Shown here: piece by piece, positions 1 to 10,264 of the stretch
Layout: the number at the start of each line of letters is the position of its first letter
Position numbering within the stretch: position 1 is the stretch's first letter
The notes under the pieces: model-generated
Databases searched by the model: none
The model's input: the letters and a program-made list of their open reading frames with translations, nothing else
What the model was told of the DNA's origin: nothing
Assembly (NCBI RefSeq): GCF_001720465.1
Contig: NZ_CP017113.1
Coordinates: 186,001 to 250,000, forward strand
Origin: Porphyrobacter sp. LM 6
Lineage (GTDB): Bacteria; Pseudomonadota; Alphaproteobacteria; Sphingomonadales; Sphingomonadaceae
Direction of reading: 5' to 3'
DNA length: 64,000 nt
Position numbers and translations under genes: made by a program

Positions 1-86
1 TGCAGCAGAAAATCTGCCTAATTTTTGAGCGCGTGATTAACGATTGGGCAATATTTGCGCCGTGCGCGCGAAAAAACGCTCAACGT

Positions 87-662
87 TCAGTCCGCATCGC
101 CGCAAATGTAGCGATCGGTGGCGCGGGTCGGCAGGCCATCGATGCTGCGGGTGCGCTTTGCCATCTTGGCCTCCCACTCGGCCGGGTCGGATTGTCGGTG
201 CGCCTTCTTGAGCGTCTCGCGCTCGCCTTCGAGGGACATGAACGGCACGCCCCACCCGCATGAGGTCTGCACGCTTTCGACCGCGATGTCGAAGATCTGG
301 CGCGTCCCTGGCAGCAGCGTGAACTGGCCCGCCAGCTCATCCCATCCGGCATCCTGCGGCAGCACCGGCCGGCCGCGCCCGTAAATCCTCAGGATCAGCG
401 CCGGCTGCTGGAAGTTGCAGAACATCACCGTGATCCGGCCCGGATCGGCCTGATCGGCAGCAAGGTGCGCGTGGGTCTCGTTTCCCGACCCGCCAAGGTC
501 GAGATAGGCCACCCGGGTGGGCGAGAGGACACGGAAGGCATCATAGCCCTTGGGGCTGAGGTTGATCCGCCCCTCGCCCGCCGCCGTCGCAACGAAGAAC
601 ACCGGCTGGGCGGTGATCATGGCGATGTGCTTGTCGTTCAGTGCCTCGAAGAACTCCGCCAT
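87..662 (-). CDS. Pyridoxamine 5'-phosphate oxidase family protein
   Basis: A 191-residue protein with the split-barrel flavin-binding fold of the PNPOx-like family. The N-terminal half reads FFVATAAGEGRINLSPKGYD followed by VAYLDLGGSGNETHAHL, the usual core of the family members annotated as general stress or FMN-binding proteins. Its substrate cannot be read from sequence and it is not the vitamin B6 enzyme PdxH. An AGGGAGA ribosome site precedes the ATG. It sits 17 bp behind the alpha/beta hydrolase gene and is probably the last gene of the pheS-pheT transcript. The 86 bp beyond its stop codon show no feature. Confidence 0.85.
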   Translation of the reverse strand: MAEFFEALNDKHIAMITAQPVFFVATAAGEGRINLSPKGYDAFRVLSPTRVAYLDLGGSGNETHAHLAADQADPGRITVMFCNFQQPALILRIYGRGRPVLPQDAGWDELAGQFTLLPGTRQIFDIAVESVQTSCGWGVPFMSLEGERETLKKAHRQSDPAEWEAKMAKRTRSIDGLPTRATDRYICGDAD

Positions 663-679
663 CGCCTGTCTCCCTCAGC

Positions 680-1561
680 CTAGAGAAAATCGCGCAAGGT
701 GGTGATGAAGCGGTCGAACTGGTCGTGATGGAGCCAGTGGCCCGCCTTCTCGAACTCGATCACCTCGGCGGTCTTGAAATGGACGATGCGCCCGTCCTTG
801 GCCGGGTTCGAAGCCCAGCTATCCGCACCATAGAGCAGCAACGTCGGGCACGTGATCGCGCCCCACAGCGCCTCGACAAACTCGTCGCCGATATCCTCGA
901 CCGGCCAGACGTTGAGGTGCGGATCGAACTTCCAGCTATAGGTGCCGTCCTCGTTACGGTTGACGCCGTGGACGGTCAGATGCCGCGCCTGCTCCTCGGT
1001 GAGGTAGGCGTTCTCCTCGATCATGCGGGCGAAAGCCGCTTCGATGCTTTCGTACTTGCGCGGGGTGCGCCCTGCGGCCTTGCGCTTCTTCTCGATCCAT
1101 TCGGCGAGCCGCTCCGGATAGGGCGTCGCGCGCTGCTTGGCCCGCATCTCGGGTGATGGGCCGAGACCCTCGATCGCCACGAGCTTGGTCACCATATCGG
1201 GGAAGGCGCCCGCATAGCGCAGCGCGACATTGCCGCCCATCGAATGCGCCACCATCCGCACCGGGCCGACGCCAAGCTGATGGATCAGCTGCGCCAGATC
1301 ATAGACCATGTCGGCAGCGGAATAGACTCCGTCCGAAACCCAGTCGCTATCGCCGTGGCCACGGTGGTCCATCGCGATGACGTGGTAATCCTCGCGCAGC
1401 GCCTCGGCGGTCCAGTCCCACGAACGCGCATGATCGCGACCGCCATGCACCAGCACCAGCGGCGGCTTACCCCTACCGCCCCAATCGACATAATTGAGGC
1501 GAAGGCGCTGCGAGATGAAGGTCTGCGACGTCGGTCCGGTGTGATGCATGGGCCTTGCCAT
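680..1561 (-). CDS. Alpha/beta hydrolase
   Basis: A 293-residue alpha/beta-hydrolase fold enzyme. Visible motifs are the oxyanion region LVHGGRDHARSWDW, the nucleophile elbow MVAHSMGGN (Ser in A-H-S-M-G) and a C-terminal AGHWLHH that should carry the catalytic His. The reading frame is open 93 bp further upstream, into prfC, but the ATG at 1561 (MARPMHHTG) is preferred because it leaves a 26-bp gap to the prfC stop and starts just before the conserved domain. The substrate is unknown. It is likely co-transcribed with prfC upstream and the PNPOx gene downstream. Confidence 0.85.
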   Translation of the reverse strand: MARPMHHTGPTSQTFISQRLRLNYVDWGGRGKPPLVLVHGGRDHARSWDWTAEALREDYHVIAMDHRGHGDSDWVSDGVYSAADMVYDLAQLIHQLGVGPVRMVAHSMGGNVALRYAGAFPDMVTKLVAIEGLGPSPEMRAKQRATPYPERLAEWIEKKRKAAGRTPRKYESIEAAFARMIEENAYLTEEQARHLTVHGVNRNEDGTYSWKFDPHLNVWPVEDIGDEFVEALWGAITCPTLLLYGADSWASNPAKDGRIVHFKTAEVIEFEKAGHWLHHDQFDRFITTLRDFL

Positions 1562-1587
1562 GCCGCGAACCCGCACGGCCCGCAAGC

Positions 1588-3108
1588 CTACCTTTCCTTC
1601 GTGGCCGAGAAGGTCAGTTCGGGGTTCTTCTCGACCTGATAGCTTACGTCCCACGGGCTCTTGGCCATGAACACATAGTCACCATCACGGTCGCGGGCGA
1701 GATTGGCGCGGTTGAAGCTGGCGAACGCATCCAGGGCCTTGTCGTCGCCCTTGATCCAGCGCGCGGTGGCGAAGGGCGAAGGTTCGAGCACGGCTTCGAC
1801 CTTGTACTCCGCCTCGAGCCGCGAGATCAGCACTTCGAGCTGCAACTGGCCGACCACGCCGACGATGTGCTGCGAGCCGATTTCGGGGTGGAATACCTGG
1901 ATCACGCCCTCTTCCGAAAGGTCGTCGAGCGCCTTGCGCAGCTGCTTCGTCTTGGTCGGGTCGCGCAATTGCACGCGGCGCAGAATCTCCGGCGCGAAGT
2001 TGGGAAGGCCCGTGAAGCGCACCTGATTGCGCTCCGACAGGGTATCGCCCACCCGCAAGGTGCCGTGATTGGGGATGCCGATGATGTCGCCCGCCTCAGC
2101 GGTATCGGCCAATTCGCGGTCCTGCGCGAAGAACAGGATCGGCGAGTGCACCGCGATCGGCTTGCCCAGCCCGCTCGGCGTCAGCTTCATGCCGCGTTTG
2201 AAGGTGCCCGAAACCTGCCGCATGAAGGCGATCCGGTCGCGGTGGTTGGGATCCATATTGGCCTGCACCTTGAAGATGAAGCCGGTGACCTCGTCGCGTT
2301 CGGGGCTGATCTGCTCCTCGCCTGCCGGCTGAGGACGCGGCGGGGGGGCAAAGCGGGCGATCGCGTCGATTAGCTCGGTCACGCCGAAGTTCTTCAGCGC
2401 CGATCCGAAATAGACCGGGGTCAGGTCGCCGTGGCGGAAGGCCTCAAGGTCGAACTCCGGATAGCCGCCGCGCGCAAGTTCGATCTCGTCGGCGAAACGC
2501 GCCGGGATAGCCGCCGTGTCACGCGTGCCGAGGAATTCGCGGCTGGGGCCTTCGGGGCGACTGACGGTCTCGGTGGCGAAGTCGAGCAGGCCTTCGAACT
2601 CGCCCCCCATCCCGATCGGCCACATCTGGGGCGACACATCGAGCGCCAGCATGTCGGCGACCTCGTCCAGCGTCTCGAAGGGATCGCGGCCCTCGCGGTC
2701 GACCTTGTTGACGAAGGTGATGATCGGCACAGAACGCAGGCGGCACACCTCGAACAGCTTGCGGGTCTGCGGCTCGATACCCTTGGCGGCGTCGATCACC
2801 ATCACCGCCGAGTCCACTGCGGTCAGCGTGCGGTAGGTGTCTTCCGAGAAATCCTCGTGCCCCGGCGTGTCGAGCAGGTTGAAGACGATCCCGTCCTTCT
2901 GGAAGGTCATCACCGAGGAGGTGACCGAGATCCCGCGCTGCTGCTCGATCTTCATCCAGTCCGACCGCGCTCGCCGCGCCGCGCCGCGCGCCTTGACCTC
3001 GCCGGCCAAGTGGATCGCGCCGCCTTGCAGCAGCAGCTTTTCGGTGAGCGTGGTCTTACCTGCGTCAGGGTGCGAGATGATCGCGAAGGTGCGGCGATTG
3101 CTAGTCAT
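1588..3108 (-). CDS. prfC: Peptide chain release factor 3
   Basis: RF3 is the translational GTPase that removes RF1 or RF2 from the ribosome after peptide release. The 506-residue protein has G1 SHPDAGKTTL at about residues 12-21, a switch I region GISVTSSVM, G3 DTPGHEDFSEDTYR, and NKVDRE for G4, followed by the RF3-type domains II and III. The length is slightly short of the roughly 529 residues of the E. coli protein. The start overlaps the upstream SDR gene by 8 bp, which suggests translational coupling. RF3 is dispensable and patchy in bacteria, so its place in the pheST transcript is of some interest. Confidence 0.95.
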   Translation of the reverse strand: MTSNRRTFAIISHPDAGKTTLTEKLLLQGGAIHLAGEVKARGAARRARSDWMKIEQQRGISVTSSVMTFQKDGIVFNLLDTPGHEDFSEDTYRTLTAVDSAVMVIDAAKGIEPQTRKLFEVCRLRSVPIITFVNKVDREGRDPFETLDEVADMLALDVSPQMWPIGMGGEFEGLLDFATETVSRPEGPSREFLGTRDTAAIPARFADEIELARGGYPEFDLEAFRHGDLTPVYFGSALKNFGVTELIDAIARFAPPPRPQPAGEEQISPERDEVTGFIFKVQANMDPNHRDRIAFMRQVSGTFKRGMKLTPSGLGKPIAVHSPILFFAQDRELADTAEAGDIIGIPNHGTLRVGDTLSERNQVRFTGLPNFAPEILRRVQLRDPTKTKQLRKALDDLSEEGVIQVFHPEIGSQHIVGVVGQLQLEVLISRLEAEYKVEAVLEPSPFATARWIKGDDKALDAFASFNRANLARDRDGDYVFMAKSPWDVSYQVEKNPELTFSATKER

Positions 3109-3850
3109 TTCGCGCGACGCGGAAGCCCGCGAAGTCCTGGTTGACCGGCATCAGCTCGATCCGGTTGATGTTGAGATGCGGCGGCAGCGTGGCGATCCAC
3201 AGGATCGTCGCCGCGATGTCATCCCCCGTCATCGGGTTCACGCCGCGATAAAGATCGTCCGAGGCCTGCTGGCTGCCGGTGCGGACCACGGTGAACTCGG
3301 TCTCGACCATCCCCGGCTCGATGCTGGTGACGCGCACCCCGGTCCCGTGAAGATCGGCGCGCAGCGCGAGCGTGAAGTGGTTCACGAAGGCCTTGGACCC
3401 GGCATAGACATTGCCGCCCGGATAGAGGTAGCTCCCCGCGACCGATCCGATCGCGATGATCGCGCCATTGCGCGCGATCAGCTGCGGCAGGAGCTTGCGG
3501 GTCAGCACCACCATCGCGGTGACATTGGTATCGATCATCGTCTGCCAATCATCGAGATTGGCATTCTGCGCGGCCGAAAGGCCCTGCGCGAGCCCCGCGT
3601 TGTTCACCAGCAGATCAATGTCGCGAAAAGCCTCGGGCAGGCTCGCCAGCGCGGCATCGAGCGCGGCCGTGTCGCGCACGTCGAAGCAAGCGGTATGAAC
3701 CTTGTCCGCCCCCAGCTCCGCGACCAGCGCGTCGAGCCGTTCCTGCCGCCGCCCGGTGGCAACGCAGCGCCAGCCCGCGCCGACCAGCGCACGCACGGTG
3801 GCCGCGCCGATCCCGGCGGTCGCGCCGGTGACGAAAGCCGTCTTGATCAT
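3101..3850 (-). CDS. SDR family NAD(P)-dependent oxidoreductase (YdfG-like)
   Basis: A 249-residue classical short-chain dehydrogenase. The Rossmann nucleotide site is TGATAGIG near residue 9, with NNAG in the middle. The catalytic Ser is in IGSVAGS and the YxxxK motif in VYAGSK. The arrangement and the C-terminal IEPGMVETEF resemble YdfG-type 3-hydroxy-acid dehydrogenases, which act on L-allo-threonine and related compounds. That substrate is a family-level inference. Its ATG overlaps the pheT stop by 4 bp (ATGA, 3847-3850) and its stop overlaps the prfC start by 8 bp, so it is embedded in the operon. Confidence 0.9.
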   Translation of the reverse strand: MIKTAFVTGATAGIGAATVRALVGAGWRCVATGRRQERLDALVAELGADKVHTACFDVRDTAALDAALASLPEAFRDIDLLVNNAGLAQGLSAAQNANLDDWQTMIDTNVTAMVVLTRKLLPQLIARNGAIIAIGSVAGSYLYPGGNVYAGSKAFVNHFTLALRADLHGTGVRVTSIEPGMVETEFTVVRTGSQQASDDLYRGVNPMTGDDIAATILWIATLPPHLNINRIELMPVNQDFAGFRVARND

Positions 3851-6237
3851 CCGCGCAGTTCCCCGCCCAGCTTGGCCGCCGCAGCGACGACCTTTTCGGC
3901 GATGGCCTTCAACTCGGCATCCTTGAAGCTTGCCTCGCCAGGCTGGAGCGTGACTTCGATCGCGACCGACTTGTGACCCTCGGGCACGCCTTGCCCGGCG
4001 AAAACGTCGAACACGCGCACGCCGGTGATTGCGGCCTTGTCCGCGCCCTGCACCGCGCGCACCAGATCGCCCGCAGCGAGGCTGGCAGGCACGAGGAAGG
4101 CGAAGTCACGGGTCACAGCCTGCAAGGCCGGCGGGTTGAAGCCCGGACGCGCAAAGGCCGCGCCCTTCTTGGCCGGAATGGCATCGAGGAACAGCTCGAC
4201 CGCCGCGACCGGCCCGTCCATGTCGAACGCCTTGAGCGTTGCCGGATGCACCATCCCGAACCGCGCCAGCACGACCTTCGGCCCGAGCCGCAGGGTGGCC
4301 GACTGGCCGGGGTGGAACTGGCCACCCGCCTCACCCATCACCATCAGATTGGCAACCGGCGCGCCAGCGGCTTCGAGCAGCTGGAGCGCGAGCGCCTTGG
4401 CATCATAGGCATCGAACGCCTTGGCCTTGCCGCTCTGCCAGCCGCGCTGGGTCTTTTCGCCCGCGAGCACGATGCCAAGCGTCGGCTTCTCGTCGCTGAG
4501 GCCGGCTTGCCCGCGGAAATAACGCCGCCCGATCTCGAACAGGCGCGAGGTTTCCGCACCGCGATCGGCATTGCGCTTGGCCGCGATCAGCAGACCCGGC
4601 AGCAGCGAGGGGCGCATCGCCTTCAGATCCTCGCTGATCGGATTGGCGAGCACCCACAGCGCCTGCCCCTCGCCAGCGAAATGCTCCGCCGCCCATTCGG
4701 GCAGGAAGCTCCAGGTCACCGCCTCGTTCAATCCGCTCGCGGCGGCGGCACGGCGTAGACCGCGCTCGAGCTTCTGCTGCGGCGTGGCGGTGGGCCGGGC
4801 GACGCCTTCCACGCGGGGAAGCGCGACGCTCGCCACCTTGTCGAGGCCGTGGATGCGCACGACTTCCTCGACCAGATCAGCCGGGCCTTCGATATCGTGG
4901 CGGCGCAGCGGGCAAGTGACCTGCCAGTCTGCACCCACCGCAAAACCGAGGCTTTCAAGGATGCGCTTCTGCTCGCCCTCGGCCACGTCCACTCCGCCAA
5001 GACGCAGCGTCAGGCCGGGATCGAAGGCGATCACCTTGGGCTCGCTCGGCGGCGAACCGGCGCGCACGACCTCGCTGGGCGTGCCGCCTGCCATTTCGAC
5101 AATCAGGCCGGTGAGCAGATCGAGGCCGTCGTCGAGAAACGCCGGGTCCACGCCGCGCTCGAACCGCGTGCGCGCGTCGGACGACAGGCCGAGCTTGCGC
5201 CCCGTCGCGCCGATGCGCGCCGGATCGAAATAGGCGATTTCGAGCAGCACGTCGGTGGTGCTCTCGCTCACACCCGAATGCTCGCCGCCCATGATCCCGG
5301 CGATGTCGTGCACACCCGCATCGTCGGCGATCACGGTCATCTCGGCATCGAGCGTGTAGGTCTTCTCGTTGAGCGCCAGCACCTCTTCACCGTCCTTCGC
5401 GCGGCGGGCGACCACCGCGCCTTGCAGCTTGGCAAGGTCATAGGCGTGCGCCGGACGCCCGAAGCCGAGCATCAGGTAGTTGGTGAGGTCGACCAGCAGC
5501 GAGATCGGGCGCTGGCCTGCACTCTTGAGCCGCGCCTGAAGCCAGTCGGGCGAAGCGCCGTTGGTCACACGCTTCACCACGCGGCCATAGAACGCCGGGC
5601 AGCCTTCGGGATCTTCGGTGCGGATTTCGACCGGACATGCGCCCGCAGCGCGGAACGCGGGCATGGCAATCGGCTTCAGCGTCCCCAGTCCCTTCGCGGC
5701 CAGATCGCGGGCGATGCCGTATACGCCCATGCAGTCGGGGCGGTTGGGGGTCACCGCGACTTCGATCACCGGATCGCTGCCGTGGTAATCGGCAAAGGCG
5801 GTGCCGACCGGTGCGTCATCCGGCAGTTCGATGATCCCGTCGTGATCGTCGCCCAGTTCGAGTTCGCGGGTCGAGCACATCATGCCGTTCGATTCGACGC
5901 CGCGGATCGCGCTCTTGCGCAGCACCATGCCGTTGGCGGGAACGGTTGCGCCGGGCAGGCCGAGCACGCCCTTCATCCCCGCGCGCGCATTGGGCGCGCC
6001 GCAGACGACCTGGAGCGGCTGGCCGTCACCCGTGTCGACGGTGAGCACCTGCAGCTTGTCGGCATCGGGGTGGCGCGCGGCGGTCAGCACGTGAGCGATG
6101 CGGAAGCCCGCAAGCTTTTCAGCCGGGTCTTCCACGCCCTCGACCTCAAGCCCGATGGCGTTGAGCGCGTCGCAGATTTCGGTGACGGTGGCGGTGGTCT
6201 CAAGGTAATCCTTGAGCCAGGTCAGCGAAAACTTCAT
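3847..6237 (-). CDS. pheT: Phenylalanine--tRNA ligase beta subunit
   Basis: The beta subunit of the alpha2-beta2 phenylalanyl-tRNA synthetase. The ATG at 6237 gives 796 residues starting [14 protein letters not shown], which matches the family start. The frame is open upstream into pheS but that part is a shadow. The N-terminal EMAP-like tRNA-binding domain ([31 protein letters not shown]) is followed by the B3/B4 editing region, B5 and core domains, and a C-terminal ferredoxin-like anticodon-binding domain ([10 protein letters not shown]). The start codon overlaps the pheS stop in ATGA, the usual coupling for stoichiometric subunits. Confidence 0.97.
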   Translation of the reverse strand: MKFSLTWLKDYLETTATVTEICDALNAIGLEVEGVEDPAEKLAGFRIAHVLTAARHPDADKLQVLTVDTGDGQPLQVVCGAPNARAGMKGVLGLPGATVPANGMVLRKSAIRGVESNGMMCSTRELELGDDHDGIIELPDDAPVGTAFADYHGSDPVIEVAVTPNRPDCMGVYGIARDLAAKGLGTLKPIAMPAFRAAGACPVEIRTEDPEGCPAFYGRVVKRVTNGASPDWLQARLKSAGQRPISLLVDLTNYLMLGFGRPAHAYDLAKLQGAVVARRAKDGEEVLALNEKTYTLDAEMTVIADDAGVHDIAGIMGGEHSGVSESTTDVLLEIAYFDPARIGATGRKLGLSSDARTRFERGVDPAFLDDGLDLLTGLIVEMAGGTPSEVVRAGSPPSEPKVIAFDPGLTLRLGGVDVAEGEQKRILESLGFAVGADWQVTCPLRRHDIEGPADLVEEVVRIHGLDKVASVALPRVEGVARPTATPQQKLERGLRRAAAASGLNEAVTWSFLPEWAAEHFAGEGQALWVLANPISEDLKAMRPSLLPGLLIAAKRNADRGAETSRLFEIGRRYFRGQAGLSDEKPTLGIVLAGEKTQRGWQSGKAKAFDAYDAKALALQLLEAAGAPVANLMVMGEAGGQFHPGQSATLRLGPKVVLARFGMVHPATLKAFDMDGPVAAVELFLDAIPAKKGAAFARPGFNPPALQAVTRDFAFLVPASLAAGDLVRAVQGADKAAITGVRVFDVFAGQGVPEGHKSVAIEVTLQPGEASFKDAELKAIAEKVVAAAAKLGGELRG

Positions 6238-7334
6238 GCCTTCGCTCCCACGCCAGCGGAAAGGGTCGGCTGGTCGAACGGCGAGAAGCCGTAATGCGCC
6301 AGCCAGCGCGGATCGCCATCGAAGAAGGCGCGCAGGTCGTTCATCCCGTATTTGAGCTGGGCGAGACGGTCGACCCCGGTGCCGAAGGCAAAGCCCTGCC
6401 ATTCGTCGGGATCGAGCCCGGCAGCGGCGATCACCCGGCGGTTGACCATTCCGCTGCCCAGCACCTCCATCCACGCATGGCCGGGCTCATCGCCCGACCC
6501 GCCGACGATCCGGCGCCCGCCCTCCATCGCATAGCCGACATCGATCTCGACGCTCGGCTCGGTGAAGGGGAAGTAGCTCGGGCGCAGCCGCAGCACGATA
6601 TCCTCGCGCTCGAAGAACGCCTTGAGGAAGGTTTCCAGTGTCCACTTCAGGTGGCCGAGGTGGATGTCCTTGTCGATCACCAGACCTTCGATCTGGTGGA
6701 ACATCGGGGTGTGCGTGGCATCGCTGTCCGAGCGATAGACCCGGCCCGGGGCGATGATACGCAGCGGCGCGCCGTGTTCCTGCATCGCGCGGATCTGCAC
6801 CGGCGAGGTGTGGGTGCGCAGCAGGATATCCTTCCCGTCGACCGTCTTGTCCGGGAAGTAGAAGGTATCGTGCATCGCCCGCGCGGGGTGGGTTTCGTCC
6901 ATGTTGAGCGCGGTGAAGTTGTGCCAGTCGTCCTCGATCTCCGGGCCGGTCGCCACGGCAAAGCCAAGGTCGGCGAAGATTTCGGCGAGTTCGTCCATCA
7001 CCTGGCTGACCGGATGGACCGAACCCTTGGACGCGGCCTCGGCCGGCAGGGTCAGGTCGATCGTTTCGCGCGCAAGCCGGGCATCGAGCTCGGCGGCTTC
7101 CAGCGCGGCCTTCTTGGCATCAAGCGCATCGGCGATTGCTGCGCGTGCGGACTGGATCGCGGGAGCGGCAGCGGTGCGCTCCTCCGGGCTCATGCCGCCC
7201 AGAGTTTTGAGGGCAAGGCTCACCCAGCCCTTCTTGCCGAGCGTTTCGAGCCGCTCGGCTTCGAGCGCATCGAGGCTTTGCGCCCCGGCAATCGCGGCCA
7301 GCGCGGCCTCAGTCTGGGATGTAATGTCGGTCAT
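6234..7334 (-). CDS. pheS: Phenylalanine--tRNA ligase alpha subunit
   Basis: The catalytic alpha subunit, 366 residues from [15 protein letters not shown]. An N-terminal coiled-coil arm is followed by the class II aminoacylation core: [19 protein letters not shown], the motif 2 region [10 protein letters not shown] and motif 3 [17 protein letters not shown]. The reading frame extends a further 138 bp upstream, but that part is Cys- and Arg-rich and unlike the family, so the ATG at 7334 is used. The gene heads a compact minus-strand run pheS-pheT-SDR-prfC-hydrolase-PNPOx. No attenuator could be identified in the 91 bp upstream. Confidence 0.97.
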   Translation of the reverse strand: MTDITSQTEAALAAIAGAQSLDALEAERLETLGKKGWVSLALKTLGGMSPEERTAAAPAIQSARAAIADALDAKKAALEAAELDARLARETIDLTLPAEAASKGSVHPVSQVMDELAEIFADLGFAVATGPEIEDDWHNFTALNMDETHPARAMHDTFYFPDKTVDGKDILLRTHTSPVQIRAMQEHGAPLRIIAPGRVYRSDSDATHTPMFHQIEGLVIDKDIHLGHLKWTLETFLKAFFEREDIVLRLRPSYFPFTEPSVEIDVGYAMEGGRRIVGGSGDEPGHAWMEVLGSGMVNRRVIAAAGLDPDEWQGFAFGTGVDRLAQLKYGMNDLRAFFDGDPRWLAHYGFSPFDQPTLSAGVGAKA

Positions 7335-7425
7335 GGCCCTGGGTGTTCTGCACGCGGAATTTCGCGGGCCGTCCGCTAGCGGCAAATCGCAGGTTTTGCA
7401 AAGTGCCAGTCGGTTCTCGCTCGCG

Positions 7426-8325
7426 TCAGGCGGGTTCCACGCCCGCCGGTGTATGCAAGCCCTGCACGGCATGACCGGCCGCCGCCATCCGCGCCTGCGC
7501 CGCCGCCAGCATCAACGGCTTGTCGAGCCGCGCATAGTCTGACGGGCTCATCCCCATGAAACGCTTGAAATCACGCACGAAATGTGACTGATCGTGATAG
7601 TGCGATCCAAGCACCCCGAGCCATTTGAGCGACGGGTCGAGCATGAAGCGCTCAAGGCTGCGCAGGAACCGCTGGCGCCGCAGCAGCAGCTTGGGCGGAA
7701 AGCCGAAGGCGCGCAGGCACAGCCGTTCGAGCGAGCGCACATTCATGTCGAGCCGCGCGGCAAGATCGGCCACCACGATCATCTCGGGATCGACCAGCGC
7801 GGCATTCAGTGCAGCAATCGCCGAGTCAACTGGAGCAGCATCCGCCACAATCCGCGCCATATGCGCCTCGATCAGTGCCAGTTCCTCGGCATAGTCGCCG
7901 CTGCTTGCCGCCAGCGCCGCCGCGAGCGGAACGAAGGCGGCAAAGGCGGGATCGGCCTGCGCATCGACATAGCGGTCGGCATAATCGGCGGCCGGCACAC
8001 CGAACAGCGCTGCCCATCCCTGCGGCATCAATCCGATACCCCAACTGCGCCCCGCCCCCATCCGGAAGTGCATTGACCGGCTCGTCGGCCCGGTCACGGC
8101 GAAAGCCGGCGAGGGGCGGACATCGCCCGGCCCGATCATCGCCTGCGCGGCAACCTTGCCGAGGAAGCGGATATTGGCCCATTCGGGGTGCAGGTAATCT
8201 TCGAGCCACGGATCGAACGGGCTGCAAGTGACATCGGTGCAGTAATAGGTGGTGACGAACGGGCGCAGGGGTTCCGCGGGCAGGGCGAAACGCACCTGAA
8301 CCGAATTGCCTGCCCTGGCACGCAT
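7426..8325 (-). CDS. AraC family transcriptional regulator (tandem paralog 1)
   Basis: A 299-residue protein with a C-terminal AraC-type double helix-turn-helix ([17 protein letters not shown], then [20 protein letters not shown]). The N-terminal about 180 residues ([10 protein letters not shown]..., [20 protein letters not shown]) form the uncharacterised sensor region common in sphingomonad AraC proteins. The next gene upstream is a clear paralog with the same architecture and landmarks (PEWGNIRFF, GVGLLPLGWA, RSLERLC). Ligand and targets are unknown. It lies behind pheS on the same strand but with a 91-bp gap. Confidence 0.88.
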   Translation of the reverse strand: MRARAGNSVQVRFALPAEPLRPFVTTYYCTDVTCSPFDPWLEDYLHPEWANIRFLGKVAAQAMIGPGDVRPSPAFAVTGPTSRSMHFRMGAGRSWGIGLMPQGWAALFGVPAADYADRYVDAQADPAFAAFVPLAAALAASSGDYAEELALIEAHMARIVADAAPVDSAIAALNAALVDPEMIVVADLAARLDMNVRSLERLCLRAFGFPPKLLLRRQRFLRSLERFMLDPSLKWLGVLGSHYHDQSHFVRDFKRFMGMSPSDYARLDKPLMLAAAQARMAAAGHAVQGLHTPAGVEPA

Positions 8326-8457
8326 GAGCGCCCACCCCCTCGTCTGCGCGCGTCCGAGAGAATCGTGTCCGCGCGCGGCATTCCTCTGCCACAGCCCGTG
8401 CCTCCCGGCAAAGGATTGGAGGCCAATCAGCCGCTCCGGAATGGATACAAACGATTG

Positions 8458-9375
8458 CTAGGCGCGCGGCGGGTCGAGCGTCTGCGCCGGACTGCCCCAA
8501 ATCCGCGCACGGGCTTCCATGAACGAGGTCAGGATCGGGTGATCGAGCGCGGCATATTCGCTCGGATTCATGGTCATGAATTCGTGGAACTCGCGGGTGA
8601 ACTGCGCCTGATCGTGGTAATGCGCGTCCATCGCTTCGGTCCAGCGGCTGCCGCGCTGGAGCATGTAGGTGGTCAGGCTGCGCATGAAGCGCTGGCGGCG
8701 CATCAGCAGCTTGGGCGAGAAACCGAAGTAGCGCGCGCACAGCCGTTCGAGCGTCCGCACGCTCATCGCGCAGGCATCGGCCAGATCATGCACCGAAGCG
8801 TGTTCGCCATTGACCAGCTCGGCATGGATGCGGCGGATGCGGGCATCGTCGCGGGTCGGGCGGAGCAGACGGGACATCGCCGCCACCAGCGCATCATACT
8901 GCGCTTCGACATCGGCGGCGGGATCGCACAGCGTTTCGGATAGGTAGGCAAAGCGCTGGAAGGCCGGGTGCGCGGCGCCATCGCAGATCATGTTGGCGCA
9001 GGCGCTCGCGTCGGCATCGATCAGCCGCGCCCAGCCGAGCGGCAGGAGCCCCACGCCCCACATCCGCACCGGCCCCAGCGTAAAGCGGCATGGCAGCGCG
9101 CTCGGCCCGGTGGCGACGAATCGCGCTCCGCTGACCTGCGTTGCGCCGATCCCGGCCTCGGGCGCATTGCCGCAGAAGAAGCGGATATTGCCCCATTCCG
9201 GCTGGAGATAATCGGTCTGCCGCGCGCCCGGATCATCCACCTCGAGCGTTAGGCGATAGAAGGTCGTGAAGCAGCCTTCGAACTGCGGCGGCGGTTCGCG
9301 GAATTCGGCCTGAAGCCGGTAGCCCGCACCCGGGGTATCGCCCCGCACGGCCTTAGTAGTCGCCACATCCGCCAT
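8458..9375 (-). CDS. AraC family transcriptional regulator (tandem paralog 2)
   Basis: A 305-residue paralog of the adjacent regulator. The N-terminal region shares LQPEWGNIRFFCG and WGVGLLPLGWARL with it. The C-terminal DNA-binding region reads MSVRTLERLCARYFGFSPK and AQFTREFHEFMTMNPSEYA. The shared residues across the whole length indicate a tandem duplication followed by marked divergence. Effector and regulon are not evident. The 132 bp between the two genes could hold a promoter for paralog 1, but I cannot identify one securely. Confidence 0.88.
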   Translation of the reverse strand: MADVATTKAVRGDTPGAGYRLQAEFREPPPQFEGCFTTFYRLTLEVDDPGARQTDYLQPEWGNIRFFCGNAPEAGIGATQVSGARFVATGPSALPCRFTLGPVRMWGVGLLPLGWARLIDADASACANMICDGAAHPAFQRFAYLSETLCDPAADVEAQYDALVAAMSRLLRPTRDDARIRRIHAELVNGEHASVHDLADACAMSVRTLERLCARYFGFSPKLLMRRQRFMRSLTTYMLQRGSRWTEAMDAHYHDQAQFTREFHEFMTMNPSEYAALDHPILTSFMEARARIWGSPAQTLDPPRA

Positions 9376-9446
9376 GCGCGCCTTCCTGCCGCAAGTGGCG
9401 CGCTTCTACAAGAATGCTGGCGCCTTCCTACAACCGCGCAAAGAAA

Positions 9447-9474
9447 AAGGCGGGCTCCCGCAGGAACCCGCCTT
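9447..9474 (-). terminator. Rho-independent terminator of rpmI-rplT
   Basis: Read on the minus strand, the arms AAGGCGGG and CCCGCCTT enclose a short loop and are followed directly by a run of T (the A-run at 9443-9448 on the plus strand). It lies 31 bp past the rplT stop codon, where an intrinsic terminator would be expected. Confidence 0.9.
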
Positions 9475-9504
9475 CATGTCTTTCGCCAGAGCGCTCTGTC
9501 GGCG

Positions 9505-9864
9505 TTACGCCGGCAGGGCTGCCTTTGCCTGAGCGATCACGGCCTTGAAGGCACCGCCTTCGTTCATGGCGAGATCGGCCATCGCCTTGCGGTCGAGTTC
9601 GATGCCTGCCAGCTTGATGCCGTGCATGAACTGCGAATAGGTCAGGCCTTCCACGCGGACGGCAGCGTTGATGCGCTGGATCCACAGAGCGCGGAAGTTC
9701 CGCTTCTTCACCTTGCGGTCGCGGTAGGCGTACTGGCCTGCCTTTTCGACCGCCTGACGGGCGATGCGGATGGTGTTCTTGCGGCGACCGCGATAGCCCT
9801 TGGCTTGGTCGAGAATCCGCTTGTGCTTGGCGCGGGTGGTAACACCGCGTTTGATGCGAGGCAT
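9505..9864 (-). CDS. rplT: 50S ribosomal protein L20
   Basis: A 119-residue basic protein beginning [18 protein letters not shown], with [29 protein letters not shown], the unmistakable L20 signature. L20 binds 23S rRNA early in large-subunit assembly and represses its own operon in other bacteria. The C-terminal part ([20 protein letters not shown]) is intact. It follows rpmI on the same strand and is closed by a strong terminator. Confidence 0.98.
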   Translation of the reverse strand: MPRIKRGVTTRAKHKRILDQAKGYRGRRKNTIRIARQAVEKAGQYAYRDRKVKKRNFRALWIQRINAAVRVEGLTYSQFMHGIKLAGIELDRKAMADLAMNEGGAFKAVIAQAKAALPA

Positions 9865-9913
9865 ATCAGTCTATCCTTATCTTGAGGACGCGTGGGCCGT
9901 CAGGCCGCTCGCA

Positions 9914-10117
9914 TCAATCGAGCCCGTAGGGCGCCCACTTCTTGATCGTCGGCGTATCGTTGGCCGACAGGACCGAAGTGCCGCGGTTGGTGCGGATATA
10001 CTTCGCATTGTGGCTGATCAGGCGGTGACGCTTGCCAGCGACGCCGTGCTTGACCTTGCCGGTGGCGGTGATCTTGAAGCGCTTCTTCACACCGCTCTTG
10101 GTCTTCAGCTTGGGCAT
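9914..10117 (-). CDS. rpmI: 50S ribosomal protein L35
   Basis: A 67-residue protein starting [20 protein letters not shown]. Two in-frame ATG codons exist, at 10123 and 10117. The ribosome site AGGAG directly abuts the first ATG (no spacing) and is 6 bases from the second, so 10117 is chosen. This also matches the family start. It is the first gene of the rpmI-rplT pair. infC, often upstream, is not adjacent here: a membrane protein gene on the same strand ends at 10265 instead. Confidence 0.97.
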   Translation of the reverse strand: MPKLKTKSGVKKRFKITATGKVKHGVAGKRHRLISHNAKYIRTNRGTSVLSANDTPTIKKWAPYGLD

Positions 10118-10264
10118 TTTCATCTCCTAGTAGAGACACGTCGAAACCGGCCATGGCAGCCCTTGTCGCCAGGCTGGCAGATTGATTCGTGTCAGTGAAG
10201 TGCGCGCGCTTAGGCGGGAGGGGCGCGAAAGGCAAGGGGTTTGGCGCCCGATCGGGCTGGCCGG

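Noticed and set aside
4849..6294. A 481-codon open frame on the plus strand over pheT
   Set aside because: Its amino-acid composition (many His, Arg, Ala) is that of the complement of pheT, and no motif is present.
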